Assembly (NCBI GenBank): GCA_029721435.1
Contig: CM056574.1
Coordinates: 75,001,501 to 75,065,500 of the forward strand
Source of the DNA: Gymnothorax reevesii
Taxonomy: Eukaryota > Chordata > Actinopteri > Anguilliformes > Muraenidae
Direction of reading: 5' to 3'
DNA: 64,000 bases
Positions 35,733 through 49,747 of the stretch are shown here, one piece after another. Each line of letters begins with the position of its first letter. Positions within the stretch are counted from its first letter, which is position 1. A model generated the notes under the pieces. That model saw only the letters and a list, made by a program, of their open reading frames with translations. It was not told the DNA's origin and did not search any database. Position numbers and translations under genes: made by a program.

Positions 35733-38700
35733 TTAAAGCTGCAAGCAGCGTTGAAAGGGCCCTCGCACTCCTCGTGCACGTTGGGGTGGTGGCGAGATGT
35801 GACTGGTCAAATTCACCCGTCAACAGCCACTGGACACTGGTAGACTGCACACAATATGTTTTCCTGAGTGGAGTGCAAAAACATTCCTGAAATCAATAGG
35901 TGGAGCATCTAAAAGTATAACACCTGTTCATGAAAAAAAATAGAAATTTTAATTCAAAATAATGCACTTCCTGTTGGGTTTGGGTAACAGCACTATTTGA
36001 TTTTTTTACAAGTCTTGGCACGTTTCATGTTTCCACCAAATTTTGTTCATGTTGGTTAACTGAACTCTGAGAACCTTTTTGCTGAAAATTTCTCGAGGGT
36101 GCAATGATACCACATTGAAATACCTGTGTGCAAAACCTCTCAGAGTGATCTTAATACCAGGCTCCACAAATATGTTGATTTCTGTAAATTTTCAATCATG
36201 TTGAGACCCTCAAAAGGGCAATTCTTTTGCAAAAATAACTAGGGGGCGCTATAGAGCCATTGTGGCACATTAAGTGCCAATTGGGACATCAAGCTGAAGA
36301 TCATAAGACACTGACATTTTGTGCAATATTTTGCAAGTTTTGGATGATCGAAAGGCCTTTAAATGTGTGTTCGTAAAATTTGGAAAAACGCAGGAAATGG
36401 CTCATAGCTCTCTTCCTGTTTGGCCAAAAAATTTCAAAAAAATAACCATAACTCATCATGACAAATGCAATGATCTGACCAAATTTCATGAACATTCAAG
36501 CACTTTTTTCTGAACATAGTCGTGTCTAGAGGGCGCTGTGGAGTCTATTGGCCACTCCCGATGTAATATTAGCATATACTTATACTTGGGAGCACAATTT
36601 TATCAAGCTTGGAAAGTTTCAGGCAAATCCCACGAAGTATGTGGGAGTAAAATCAACTTCCTGTTTCATGGCAGGACCTCGAAATTCGCCGCAATGCCAC
36701 GGATACATCGTTAAATAAATCCAAAAAAGCTTCGCAATTTAACATCGGCAACGTCTTGAGATATTATTCACCAAATTTCAAGTTGATCAGATAAAATCTC
36801 TAGAAGGAGTTTGTTAAAGTACGTCACCTGCAAATGGCGAAAAATCTAAAAAACTTGAAATTTCAATTAAAAATGGCGAACTTCCTGTTTGGTCTAGGTC
36901 ATGGCACCAAGAGACTTTTTTTGAGGTCTCAGGATATTTCACATGTCCACCGAATTTCATACATGCAGGTCAACCACGATGAGAGGGCGACTTATTTGAA
37001 ATTTTCCAGGGGGCGCTATAATGCCATTTTTCCCAACTCTATATGTATTTTTTTATCAGTGTAATTGGAATGATGGTTTTTAGAATAATACAAAATTGTG
37101 AGTTTTTGAGCATGTTGAGACCCTCAAAAGGGCAATTTTTTAAAAATCTGATTGGGGGCGCTATACAGCCATTATGCCACGTTTACTGCCAATTTCTGTC
37201 TCAAATTAAAGTGTGAGGTTTTACGAAATGAACCAAGAGCAAACACCAGTAAAATGCAAAAAGGAGGCTTTATTTCTGAGGGGGGAAACCCCCCAACAGA
37301 GCTGGCAACAGTACAATGTCCGCAATCCAAAATCAGAATCCAAAGGGCGAAATCCAGAGTCATACACAGGGCACCAATCACAAAAAATCGTAGTCAGACA
37401 AAAGAGGTCAAAAAACAAGAATGCGGCAAAAGTACAGGGAGTAGGCAAAGCTCGATATCAAAGACGGTCCAGTCAGAAAGATAAACACTGAGAGATCAAG
37501 GCGAGAAACGTGGCACGAGAAAACTAGGGAGAACGATCTGACAAGAGTGTGAAGCAAACCGACATCTTATATACACGTCCAGGAGAACACATGACCAGGG
37601 AGAACAGGTGCAATCAATGGTGACAATGATTAGGGAGAGACACATGAGGGATAAACTAATTACATGAATTTGGCTGTAGCCAAAACGCAGACAGGGATCA
37701 CAAGACAAACCTCAGTACAAACAACAGCTCCGGTTAAGGAGGACTAAAGTGCCAAGATAAAAGAAAAGGAAAGCACAGAGTATAAGTGGAAAACCACAGA
37801 AACTTGCAGCAGAGATAATTAGGGATAGGCAAGGAGGCGGAGACTAGAATTGGGCGACAGCTGAGAGATCATTAGTCAATTAGTAAGTGCAGCTATACAA
37901 TCCCAAGTGCTTGTTAGTAAGTTAGTCCAAATATACAAGGTTAGTGTGGGTTAGTATCTAGCAAAAACAATAATTGTCTTACTAACACATACTAACAGTT
38001 TAAAGAGAGAAGAATGAAGAACACGAGATAATGAAAGAAGATTGAAACCCAGAAACCAATCAATCACCCGAATGAGTGCACACAAGACAAGGGACCGTGA
38101 GCAAAGATACACACATGACAAGACAGGGGAGACAAAGTGCAAAGCATGGAAATATAAACAAGGCATGGAAACTAAATTACTAAGACATGAAAAATAATAA
38201 CAATGAAATCCAAACTACCAAAACACAATACATAATCCTAAGAATGGTCAGAGGGCAGGCAGTGGTCACTAAACACAGAAAGCATCAATAATCATGGCAA
38301 GGCCAGGCACAGAACTTAAATATGACAGCAGAAACACAGAATCATAACATTAGCAAAAAGCAGAATCACAACATAAAGACAATCAGACAATTATAATTTT
38401 TGCAAAGTTATGCAAGTTTTCGAGTATGCTAAAGCCGTAAAACGTGTGTTCGTAAAATTTGAAATAACGCAGGAAATGGCTCATAACTCACTTCCTGTTC
38501 GGCCGAAAAGTATCAAAAAAATAAGCATAGCCCATAAAAACAAATGTAACGATCAGACCAAATTTCATGAACATTCAAGCACTTTTAACTGGACATGGCC
38601 GTGTCAAGAGGGCGCTGTGGAGCCACCTGACCACACCCAATCCAATATGAACATATAGGTATATTTGGAAGTCGACTCTTATTAAGCCTGTAAAGTTTCG

Positions 38701-39702
38701 GGCAAATCTCACAAAGCATATGCGCATGAAACCAACTTCCTTTTTCATGGCGGAACATCGAAATTCGCCGCGACGCCACGGATACAAAGTTCGATGAATC
38801 CAAAAAAGCTTCGCAATTTAACATCGACAAGGTCTTTAGATGTCATATGCAAAATTTTAAGATGATCGAATAAAATCTCTCGGAGGAGTTCATTAAAGTA
38901 CGACGCCTGTGAATGGCGAAAAAAAAAAAAATTTGCAAATTCAATTAAAAATGGCGGACTTCCTATTGGGTCTAGGTCATGGCACCAAGAGACTTTTTTT
39001 TTAGGTCTTGGCATAGTACATATGTCGACCGAATTTTGTACATGTAGGTTCAACACGCTGCGAGGGCTGCTTCATTGAAATTTTCTTGGTGGCGCTGTAA
39101 TGCAATTTTGCCACATTCATCTGTAAACCCGATATCCTAGTCAAGAGTATGACCAGCTTAATTTGTTTGCAAAGTTTTGTGAGTTTTTGAGCATGCTGAT
39201 GCCCTCAAAAATGCAATTATGTATTAGGGGGCGCTATAGAGCTACCATGTCTCACCCACTGCCAAATGAGATATAGAATCAAAGAACTTCATATTTTTAG
39301 TCAATAAGCCAAGTTTGGTCTGTTTTCGAGTATGATAAGGCCCTCAAAAATGTGTTCGTAAAATCTGAAAAAATGCAGGAAATGGCTCATAGCTCACTTC
39401 CTGTGTGGCAAAAAAATTTCAAAAAAAATTGACAAAAAAATTTATGATGACTTCTTTGACCCTATAAAATTTCATTAGAATCCGAGCAAGTGCGTTCCAA
39501 AATGGCCGTGTGTTTGGTGGCGCTATGGAGCCACTTGGGCATGTCCAAGCACAAAATAAATAATAGTTTGCAATTTTCACCACGACTGACGTGTGGGAAA
39601 ATTTTTGTGAGTTTTCGTGCATGGGAAAGCCCTCAAAAATGCGTTCTCGCAGCAGAATAAAAAGAAGAAGAAGAAGAAAAAGAGGAAGAAGAAGAAGAAT
39701 AA
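35733..39702 (+). repeat. Array unit E, copy 2, split by solo LTR
   Basis: Counterpart of 9231-13200, with the same diverged first monomer. A three-base change at about 36987 (GGGCGACTT for GGGCTGCTT) and a poly-A length difference near 38920 separate the copies. Confidence 0.86.
37212..38373 (-). mobile_element. Solo LTR, copy 2
   Basis: Counterpart of 10710-11871, flanked by TAAAG at 37207-37211 and 38374-38378. I saw no differences from copy 1. The TATA box falls at 37566-37573 and AATAAA at 37269-37274, both minus strand. Confidence 0.85.
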
Positions 39703-42700
39703 TTAAAGCTGCAAGCAGCGTTGAAAGGGCCCTCGCACCCCTTTTGCACGTTGGAGAGGCAGCAAAATGTTGATGGGTGCAGGTGTGCATTCACAGCCAT
39801 TGGACACTGCTAGACTGTGAACAATGTGGTTTCCTGCGGAGAGTGCAAACATTTTCTGGAGGGCGCTGTGATACCATTTTTCCATGCCCGTGCTCAAAAT
39901 CTCCAGCATAGTAATGGTAATGCCAGGCCTCTTGAGGTTGTTGATTTTTGTAAATTTTACAGCAAGTTTAGACCCTCAAAAGGGATTTCTTTTAAAAATC
40001 TGATTGGGGGCGCTATGGAACCATGATGCCACATTTAGTGCCAATTGATGGATGACATTGAAGAGAATGAGACAATTATTAATTGTGCAAGGTTTTGCAA
40101 GCTTCGGAGTATTCTAAGGCTTTCAAACGTGCGTTCGTAAAATTTTGAAAAACGCGGGAAATAGCTCATAGCTCACTTCCTGCTTGGCAAAAAAAATTGC
40201 AAAAATTCAACATTGCCCAGAATGACTTATGCAATGATCTCACCCAATTTCATGAACTTTCAAGCACTTATATCTGAACATGGCCGTATCTAGAGGGCGC
40301 TGTGGAGCCACCTGGCTACTCCCGATCTAATATTAGCATACACCTATACTTAGGAGGGCAATTTAATCAAGCTTGGAAAGTTTCAGGCAAATCCAAAAAA
40401 GTATGTGGGAGTAAAATCAACTTCCTGCTTCATGGCAGGACATCGAAATTCGCCGCAATGCCACGGAAACATTGTTAGATACATCCAAAAAAGCTTCGCA
40501 ATTTAACATCGGCAACATCTTGAGATATTATTCACCAAATTTTAAGTTGATCGGATAAAATCTCTAGGAGGAGTTCGTTAAAGTAGGACCCCTGCGAATG
40601 GCGAAAAATCCATAAAAGTTGAAATTTCAATTAAAAATGGCGAACTTCCTTATGAGTCTAGGTCATGGCACCACGGGACTTTTTTCGAGGTCTCAGGACA
40701 TTCCACATGTCCACCGAATTTCATACATGCAGGTCAACCACGATGCGAGGGCTGCTTATTTGAAATTTTCCAGGGGGCGCTATAATGCCATTTTTGCCAA
40801 CTCTATATGTATATTTTATCAGTGTAATAGGAATGATGGTTTTAGGATAATACAAAATTTTGTGAGTTTTTGAGCATGCTGAGAGCCTCAAAAGAGCAAT
40901 TCTTTTAAAAATCTGATTGGGGGCGCTATAGAGCCATTATGTCACATTTACTGCCAATTTCTGTCTCAAATTGAAGGCAATCAGGTAATTATAATTTTTG
41001 CAAAGTTTTGCAAGTTTTTGAGTATGGTTAAGCCTTCAATCGTGTGTTCGTAAAATTTGGAATAAGGCAGGAAATGGCTCATAGCTCACTTCCTGTTTGG
41101 CCGAAAAATTTCAAAAAAATAAGCATAGCCCAAAAAAACAAATGTAACGGTCTGACCAAATTTCATGAACATTCAAGCACTTTTAAGTCAACATGCTCGT
41201 GTCAAGAGGGCGCTGTGGAGACACCTGACCACACCCAATCCAATATCAACATATATGTATATTTTAAAGTTGACTCTTATTAAGCCTGTGAAGTTTCGGG
41301 CAAATCTCACAAAGCATATGCGCATAAAACCAACTTCCTGTTTCATGGCGGAACATCGAAATTCGCCGCGACGCCACGGATACAAAGTTCGATGAATCCA
41401 AAAAAGCTTCGCAATTTAACATTGACAAGGTCTTTTGATGTCATATGCCAAATTTTAAGTTTATCGGATAAAATCTGGAGGAGGAGTTCGTTAAAGTACG
41501 ACGCCTGTGAATGGCAAAAAATTTAAAAAATTTGCAAATTCAATTAAAAATGGCGGACTTCCTGTTGAGTTTAGGTCATGGCACCAGGAGACTTTTTTTT
41601 AGGTCTTGGCATAGTACACATGTCCACCGAATTTTGAACATGTAGGTTAAACACGCTGCGAGGGCTGCTTCATTGAATTTTTCTAGGTGGCGCTGTAATG
41701 CAATTTTGCCACATTCATCTTTAAACCCTATATCCTAGTAAAAAGTATGACCAGCTTAATTGGTTTGCAAAGTTTCGTGAGTTTTCGAGCATGCTGAGGC
41801 CCTCAAAAATGCAATAATGTATTAGGGGGCGCTGTAGAGCTACCATGTCACACCCAGTGCCAAATGAGATATGGAATCAAAGAACTTAATATTTTTAGTC
41901 TATGAGCCAAGTTTGGAGCGTTTTCGAGTATGATAAAGCCCTCAAAAATGTGTTCGTAAAATCTGAAAAAACGCAGGAAATGGCTCATAGCTCACTTCCT
42001 GTTTGGCCGAAAAATTTCAAAAAATTAAGCATTGCCCGGAATGAATATTGCAATGATCACACCAAATTTCATGAACATTCAAGCACTTTTATCTTAACAT
42101 CGCCGTATCTAGAGGGCGCTGTGGAGCCATTTGGCCACTCCCGATGTAATATTAGCCTATATTTATATTTGGGAGGACAAACTAATCAAGTTTGGAAAGT
42201 TTCAGGCAAATCACACAAAGTATTAGGGGGCGCTGTAGAGCTACCATGTCACACCCAGTGCCAAATGAGATATGGAATCAAAGAACTTAATATTTTTAGT
42301 CTATGAGCCAAGTTTGGAGCGTTTTCGAGTATGATAAAGCCCTCAAAAATGTGTTCGTAAAATCTGAAAAAACGCAGGAAATGGCTCATAGCTCACTTCC
42401 TGTTTGGCCGAAAAATTTCAAAAAATTAAGCATTGCCCGGAATGAATATTGCAATGATCACACCAAATTTCATGAACATTCAAGCACTTTTATCTTAACA
42501 TCGCCGTATCTAGAGGGCGCTGTGGAGCCATTTGGCCACTCCCGATGTAATATTAGCCTATATTTATATTTGGGAGGACAAACTAATCAAGTTTGGAAAG
42601 TTTCAGGCAAATCACACAAAGTATGTGGGAGTAAAATCAACTTCCTGTGTCATGGCAGGACATCGAAATTCGCCGCAATGCTACGGATAAATCGTTTGAT

Positions 42701-43581
42701 AAATCCAAAAAAGCTTGCAATTTAACATTGGCAACGTCTTTTGATATTATTTGCTAAATATTAAGTTGATCGGATAAAATCTCTAGGAGGAGTTCGTTAA
42801 AGTACGACACCTGCGAATTGCGAAAAATCTAAAAAAGTTGCAAATTCAATTAAAAATGGCGGACTTCCAGTTGGGTCTAGGTCATGGCACCAAGAGACTT
42901 TTTTTTAGGTCTCAGGATATTCCACATGTCCACCGAATTTCGAACATGTATCTTAAACACGCTGCGAGGGCTGCTTCATTGAAATTTTCTAGGTGGCGCT
43001 GTAATGCAATTTTGCCACATCTATCTGTAACCTCTATATTCTTGTAAAGAGTATGAACAGCTTAATATGTTTGCAAAGTTTTGTGAGTTTTCGAGCATGC
43101 TGATGCCTTCAAAAATGCAATTATGTATTAGGGGGCGCTATAGAGCCACCATGTCATCCGCAGTGCCAAATGAGATATCAAATCGAAGAACTTAATATTT
43201 TTAGTCTATGACTCAAGTTTGGTGAGTTTTCGAGTATGATTAAGCCCTCAAAAATGTGTTCGTAAAATCTAAAAAAACGCAGGAAATGGCTAATAGCTCA
43301 CTTCCTGTGATGCAAAAAAATTTCAAAAAAATTGACTAAAAAATTTAGGATGACTACTATGACCCTACCAAATTTCGTGAGAATCCAAGCAAGTGCGTTC
43401 CAAAATGGCCTTGTGTTTGGTGGCGCTATAGAGCCACCGGGTTATGTTTAAGCCCAAAATAAATAATAGTTTGCAATTTTCACCACGACTGACGTGTGGG
43501 CAAATTTTTGTGAGTTTTCGTCCATGGCAAAGCCCTCAAAAATGCGTTCTCGCAGCAGAATAAAAAGAAGAAGAAGAAGAA
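39703..43581 (+). repeat. Array unit F, copy 2, with 401-bp internal duplication
   Basis: Counterpart of 13201-16678 (four monomers) plus a 401-bp direct repeat in monomers 3-4. Interrupted at its right end by the piggyBac-type element. Confidence 0.87.
41819..42620 (+). repeat. 401-bp direct tandem duplication
   Basis: 41819-42219 is repeated at 42220-42620; copy 1 has it once (15317-15717). The joint falls where AAAGTATG and AATGTATT share GTAT, so a 4-bp microhomology joined two otherwise different positions of the monomer. This gives an extra GGCGCTGTAGAGC box and a non-standard monomer register. Confidence 0.93.
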
Positions 43582-43585
43582 TTAA
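43582..43585. other. TTAA target site duplication, left
   Basis: TTAA before the inserted element; its partner is at 45544-45547. The empty site in copy 1 has one TTAA at 16679-16682. Confidence 0.93.
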
Positions 43586-45543
43586 CCCCTTTCTGCAGAT
43601 GTAGACGCCCGCATCTATAGACCTGCAAATTGGAAGCACGCTGTTACTGTGCTCGATCAATAAATGGCACCCCCGGATCAGTTATTGAATATTCACAAGC
43701 AAGCAGACCTCGAACGCGGTTCTGAATATGGGGAAGTTCACTCCACGCCCTGTTTTTCAAGAGCTGCATGAATTTAACTCCTCAGCTAAGCCTGATGTGC
43801 AAACTGGTCAGTATCCTTGCCTATAGTATCGATCCAGCAGTTTAAAAAAACGATATCTTGACACAGAAAAAATCGTTATCCTCTGTAGCAACCAGCTAAG
43901 CCACAGTGAGCTAACAGTATTCCAAGTAATGGTTCAGAAAAATCAGTTTTCTGAGGCAAAAAAATCGACATGGTATTGATTCTCTCACATTCTACTGTTA
44001 ATTACAGTTGTCACATACAAAAAAATTCGTTGTTCCCTACCGTGGATTTACGCGCAGATCCATTCATTGACAAATCCAGCGCTTCCTTATATACACCCGA
44101 GTACTGGCGTTGATAGCCAATCACTCAATCATACGCTCAAGCTCTTCTGCGTAATTGTAGAGTTACACTTCATGCTCTCGTGAAGCTACCCTGGTAAAAA
44201 TGTATTGATTGTCTCGTTTCTTATCCAATTCCCGAGTGTTTAAACATTTTAGAGCAAGTGAAACACATTGATTGGACAAACAGAGAGCATACAAACCTAT
44301 GCGTATCAGCAGGCTCGGTTGTATCCTGTCTACGTTATGCACATTACGCGGTTAAAATAGACGCGATTAATAGAAAACACGTTCGCAAAACTGGCCTTGA
44401 GGTGTTCAGTTACATTTAGGGGATTTAAATGAGATAAGGATATGGTCAATTGGAATTATTTCGAATGAAACAGGACCGGAGTGTTCCTGCTACAGGATAC
44501 TTCATTCTCTGGAAAAAGGGATTCATGAAAAAGGTGAGGCTGCTACTTTGTTATTTTTTTGTTGTTGTTGTTGTTTTGTTTTTGGAATGTATACGTACTC
44601 TACAAAGTCGAATGTCGAGGTTTTTTTCCTGTGAAAAACGCGAACTGCCCGTGCATTTGGGTGGACCCCCTGGTACGTTCATTGCACGTTTCTTTTGAAT
44701 CCAGGGAGGCAATGGATTGTTCCCTGAAAGTGGAGTGTCTGTTCTGTTAAAATAAGGTATATTTCAGAATTCAGATATTACTGAGTTAGTGAGTTGCACT
44801 TGTTCCTTATAAGTGTTGAAATGAGTTTGTAAGCTTAGAAGAGGGGACTGGTAGCTTTCATTACAGGGTGAATGTTCTAACCGTTTAATAAGAAGTTTAT
44901 TTAATGCGTGTTTGTGCTGGCTTGGGGCACTTTGAAGTAAAATGGCCAAAACTCTAAACTTTATTAAGGAGAAAAGGCATATTTGGTCTTTGGAGAGGTT
45001 GCTGGTGACCATTGATATTTAACTGCACTGAGATTGATAAATTCATACAAAACTCAACCAGAAAATCATTTGTTCATATTAAATTTCATGCCTTAAAACT
45101 TTATTTGTGTTATATACATGATTTTTTTATGATTTGACAGGACTTCATTTTGAGACTTTGGGGAGACACTTGGATAGGTGTATAATTTGGCTAAAAGCAT
45201 GTAGGTAATCTAGAATGTAATGTTGAAGATAAATTGTACTTGTGGTCAAGGAGTTTATGACCCCAGAAATGTATAGTTTTAAGCCCCAGCAGTTTTTCAA
45301 TCCTCAGAATTTTTTTTTTTGCAATTTCAATGGTGAATTCTCATGAAGATTTTTTATGTTTGCAGCTCATTTTCTCTACCATAATCATGAAAATTAACTG
45401 AAATACTATGTAATTCTAAATGCTGTAAGTGTCTTTTCAGAATTGAGCCACATTTTTCCTCTTTATGAAGCTTAAATCTTGAATTATACAGCATTAAAGT
45501 GGGTAACCCAAAAATAGCCAAATTTGGCTTCTGCACAAAGGGG
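43586..45543. mobile_element. Non-autonomous piggyBac-type transposon
   Basis: A 1,958-bp insertion present only in copy 2, flanked by duplicated TTAA. Terminal inverted repeats CCCCTTTCTGCAGATG and, read inward from the right, CCCCTTTGTGCAGAAG match at 14 of 16 positions. TTAA duplication with CCC-starting ends is the piggyBac hallmark. Internal inverted repeats lie near each end: AGATG/CATCT near the left end, and a perfect 14-bp palindrome AGCCAAATTTGGCT at 45516-45529 near the right. I see no transposase; the open frames (for example 44450-44698) match no piggyBac domain. The uninterrupted copy-1 locus gives a clean empty site. Confidence 0.93.
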
Positions 45544-48136
45544 TTAAAGCTGCAAGCAGCGTTGAAAGGGCCCTCGCCCCCCCTGTGCACATTGGGGTGG
45601 CAGCAAGATCTTGATGGCTGCAGGTGTCCATTCAGAGCCATTGGACACAGCTGGACCGCGTACAATGTGGTTTCCTGATGGGAGTTCAAAAATTTTCTGG
45701 AGGGCGCTATGATACCATTTTGACTTGCCTGTGCAAAAAGTTTACAACACAGTAATCGTAATACAGGGCTCCATGAGTGTTTTGATTTTTGTAAATTTTC
45801 CAGCATGTTTAGACTTTCAAAAGAGCAATTCTTTTATAAATATTATTGGGGGCGCTATAGAGCCATTATGCCCCATTTAGTGCAAATTGATGGATGTATT
45901 GAAGAGAATAAGACAGTTCTAATTTTTGGATGGTTTTGCAAGTTTTGGAGCATTCTAAGGCCTTAAAACGTGTGTTCGTAAAATTTGGAAAAACGCAGGA
46001 AATAGCTCATAGCTCTCTTCCTGTTTGGCAAAAAAATTTCAAAAAATTAACAATTGCGGAGAATGACTGATGCAATGGTCATACCAAATTTCATGAACTT
46101 TCAAGCACTTTTATCTGAACATGGCCATATCTAGAGGGCGCTGTGGAGCCACCTGGCACCTCTCGATATAAAATAAGCATATATCTATACTTGGGCGGAC
46201 AATTTTATCAAGCTTGGAAAGTTTCAGGCAAATTTCACAAAGTATGTGGAATTGAAAGCAACTTCCTGTTTCATGGCAGGACAACAAAATTCGCCGTGAC
46301 GCCACGGATGCATCGTTCGATGAAATCAAAAAAGCTCTGCAATTTAACGTCAGCAAGGTTTTTAGATATTAGATGCCAAATTTTAAGTTGATCGGATAAA
46401 ATCTCTAGGAGGAGTTCGTTAAAGTACGACACCTGTGAATGGCAAAAAAAAAAAAAAAAAGTTGCAATTTCAATTAAAAATGGCAGCCTTCCTGTTGAGT
46501 CTAGGTCATGGCACCAAGTGACTTTTTTGTAGGTCTCGGCATATATCACATGTCTACCGAATTTCAAACATGTGGGTTTACCGGGCTGCGAGGGCTGCTT
46601 ATTTGAAATTTTCCAGGGGGCGCTATAATGCCATTTTTGCCACGCCTATTTGTAAATTTTTTATCAGTGTAATAGGAATGATGTTCTTTAAAATTGTACA
46701 AAATTTTGTGAGTTTTTGAGCATGCTGAAACCCTCAAAAGGGTAATTCTTTTAAAAATCGTATTGGGGGCGCTATAGAGCCATGATGCCTCATTTACTGC
46801 CAATTTTTGTTTCAAATTGAAGACAATGTAACAAATAAAATTTAAGCTAAGTTTTGCAAGTTTTCGAGTATGCGAAGGCCTTCAAATGTGTGTTCATAAA
46901 ATTTGGAATAACGCAGGAAATGACTCATAGCTCACTTCCTGTTTGGCCGAAAAATTAAAAAAAAATCAGTACAGCCCAGAAAACCAAATGCAATGATCAG
47001 ACCAAATTTCATGAACATTCAAGCACTTTTATATCAACATGGCCGTGTCAAGAGGGCACTGTAGAGCCACCTGACCACACCCACTCCAATATCAAGATAT
47101 AGGTATATTTGGAATTAGACTATCATTAAGCCTGTAAAGTTTCACGTAAATTTCCCAAAGCATATGCTCATAAAAGCAACTTCCATTTTCATGGCTGAAC
47201 ATCGAAATTCGCCGCGACGCCACGGATACAAAGTTCGATGAATCCAAAAAAGCTTCGCAATTTAACATCGACGACGTCTTTCAATGTCGTATGCCAAATT
47301 TTAAGTTGATCAGATAAAATCTCTAGGAGAGGTTCGTTAAAGTACGATGCCTGTGAATTGCAAAAAATTTTAAAAAATTGCAAATTCAATTAAAAATGGC
47401 GGACTTCCTGTTGCGTCTAGGTCATGGCACCAAGAGACTTTTTTTTTGGTCTTGGCAAAGTACATATGTCTACCGAATTTGGAACATGTAGATTAAACAC
47501 GCTGCGAGGGCTGCTTCATTGAAATTTTCTAGGTGGCGCTGTAATGCAATTTTGCCACATTTTTCTTCAAGCCCTATATCCTAGTAAATAGTATGAGCAG
47601 CTTAAAAGGTCTGCAAAGTTTCGTGAGTTTTCGAGCATGCTGAGGCCCTCAAAAATGCAATTATGTATTAGGGGGCGCTATAGAGTTATCATGTCAAACC
47701 AAGTGCCAAATGAGATATCGAATCAAAGTATTTAATATTTTTAGTTTATGAGCCAAGTTTGGTGAATTTTTGAGCATAATTAGGCCCTCAAAAATGTGTT
47801 CGTAAAATCTGAAAAAACGCAGGAAATGGCTCATAGCTCACTTCCTGTGCGGCAAAAAAATGTCAAAAAAATTGACAAAAAAATTTATTATGACTGCTGT
47901 GGCCCTATCGAATTTCATGAGAATCGGAGCAAGTGCGTTGCAAAATGGCCGCGTGTTTGGTGGCGCTATAGAGCCACTGGGGCATGTCCAAGCACAAAAT
48001 TAATAATATTTTGTAATTTTCACCACGTCTGACGTGTGTGCAAATTTTTGTGAGTTTTCCTGCATGGTAAAGCCTTCAAAAATCCGTTCTCGCAGCAGAA
48101 TAAAAAGAAGAAGAAGAAAAAGAAGAAGAAGAAGAA
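45544..48136 (+). repeat. Array unit G, copy 2
   Basis: Counterpart of 16679-19270. A box at 47056 has lost its GCGC (GGGCACTGTAG). Tail GAA length is unchanged, as in other interrupted tracts. Confidence 0.87.
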
Positions 48137-48230
48137 TAATAAAAATCCAATCAAAAACAATAGGTTCCTCGCACCTTCGGTGCCAGGACCCGTTCCGAGC
48201 CCTGGCACTGGTCGGTGCTCGGGCCCTAAA
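48137..48230 (+). repeat. Hairpin linker with variant head (copy 2)
   Basis: Counterpart of 19271-19366, followed by the GCCGCGAGCGGC hairpin. Confidence 0.8.
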
Positions 48231-49745
48231 TATAGCCGCGAGCGGCAATTCTGAGGTTCAAGCCAAGAATGACCATTAGTAGTTGAAAGCTTTAACAGCT
48301 TAAAAAACAAGTGTCACTAAACGTGGCCCCCGCAAGGTGACGGAAATCGACTGGGGTGGGCTGGTGTCAAAAATTTTGGGGTGGCGCAATTTACCTAGGC
48401 ACAGCACACCGGAAAGCTGCTGTGATGTCGACAGTCAGTTATTAAGAAGGAAAATGTAGCCTATAGTTTTTCATGCTTTGTACCCCTTTTTTACGAATTG
48501 ACAATGTATCCCCTATGTCCACAGATCACAATGTCCTTACATTACTTACAGAATGATTGTAAAAGCAGTCATGTTAAAGATATTCCACCAACTAACTGGG
48601 ATTTTGATGTTCTGTAAAGATGCAAACAAAAAAGGGAACTTTGTTAAACAGAAAAACAAAAATCTAAAAACACACCACTGTGATGTTGTCTACGGGGTTA
48701 GTACACCTTTTACAAAGTGAAATTCAAGGACTTTTCAAGGATTTTCAAGGTATATTTTCATGCTTTTCCAGCACCCTACAGCTGTGATAAATTACATATT
48801 TATTTACATATATGACAGATTTCACAGAAAGTGTAACCAACAGGTCTCACTGTACTTAACAGGATGAAATTATAAATTAATGGTATATATGCGGCTTATT
48901 TCATCGATGACATAAAAACAAATGTTTACAGGAAGTTTCAGACCTGGATTGCTGCAATTTTGGTGAAAACAAAGGGGGGGATTTAAAAATTTGGTCTTGT
49001 TGCTGATGTTACATGAACGGAAAATTGGTGTTAACAGGACGGAACTCAAACGGTGCCAAGACTGAGCCAATGCCAAAGAGTAAAGGGAAGGCACACCAGT
49101 GACCAAACTGCTGATCCACAATAAGCAGGGCTTTGTTAAAAGTCTGCAAATCTACTCTTGAACAGTGACTTTAAATGCAAAGTTTTTCCCACGGTATTAT
49201 TTTGAAGCAATAAAATTCATACACTGGATAATGAGTCAATCCTGCCCACTCATTTCCATGTTCCTCATCCATCCTGGAGTTCTGAGAGGAAGGAGAGACA
49301 CTTTGTTGGGCTACCCTGTCGTATGGATGTGCCAACCCCTTTAAGTCAAACCAAGGTTGGTTTGACAGGGACTGGAGAGAATTCGACCGTTTAATATAAA
49401 AAACGTTCGAACTTGGCATGCATGTGAAAATTCAATAACTGATCTGGGTGTGCTTTCTAGTGATAGAATATTGCAACTCCGTGCATAAATCTGCAGCTCC
49501 GTGTCCACTGGCGAACAAATCTGCACAAAACGGTTAAAATACCCTGCCAGCAGCCGCCAAATCTCACAGCAGTGCTGTACTGAAATTACAGGTTGTTGCT
49601 AACGTTATCACTGTGGACGGAAATTTTTACCTTTCTGACAAGGGACACAAACGCGAGTTGGTGAAGATTCTACAAGGCCAAGAAGTAAACATCCGTTAGC
49701 AATATACCCCGCTTTCACACTACCGGTTGTTATAAAATAGGGACT
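48231..49745. other. Non-array spacer, copy 2
   Basis: Counterpart of 19367-20880, including the 10-bp-arm inverted repeat at 49345-49366. No gene recognised. Confidence 0.6.
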
Positions 49746-49747
49746 TA

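Noticed and set aside
44450..44698. Open frame inside the piggyBac-type element
   Set aside because: Short, low complexity (a Val run from GTT repeats), and without piggyBac transposase motifs.
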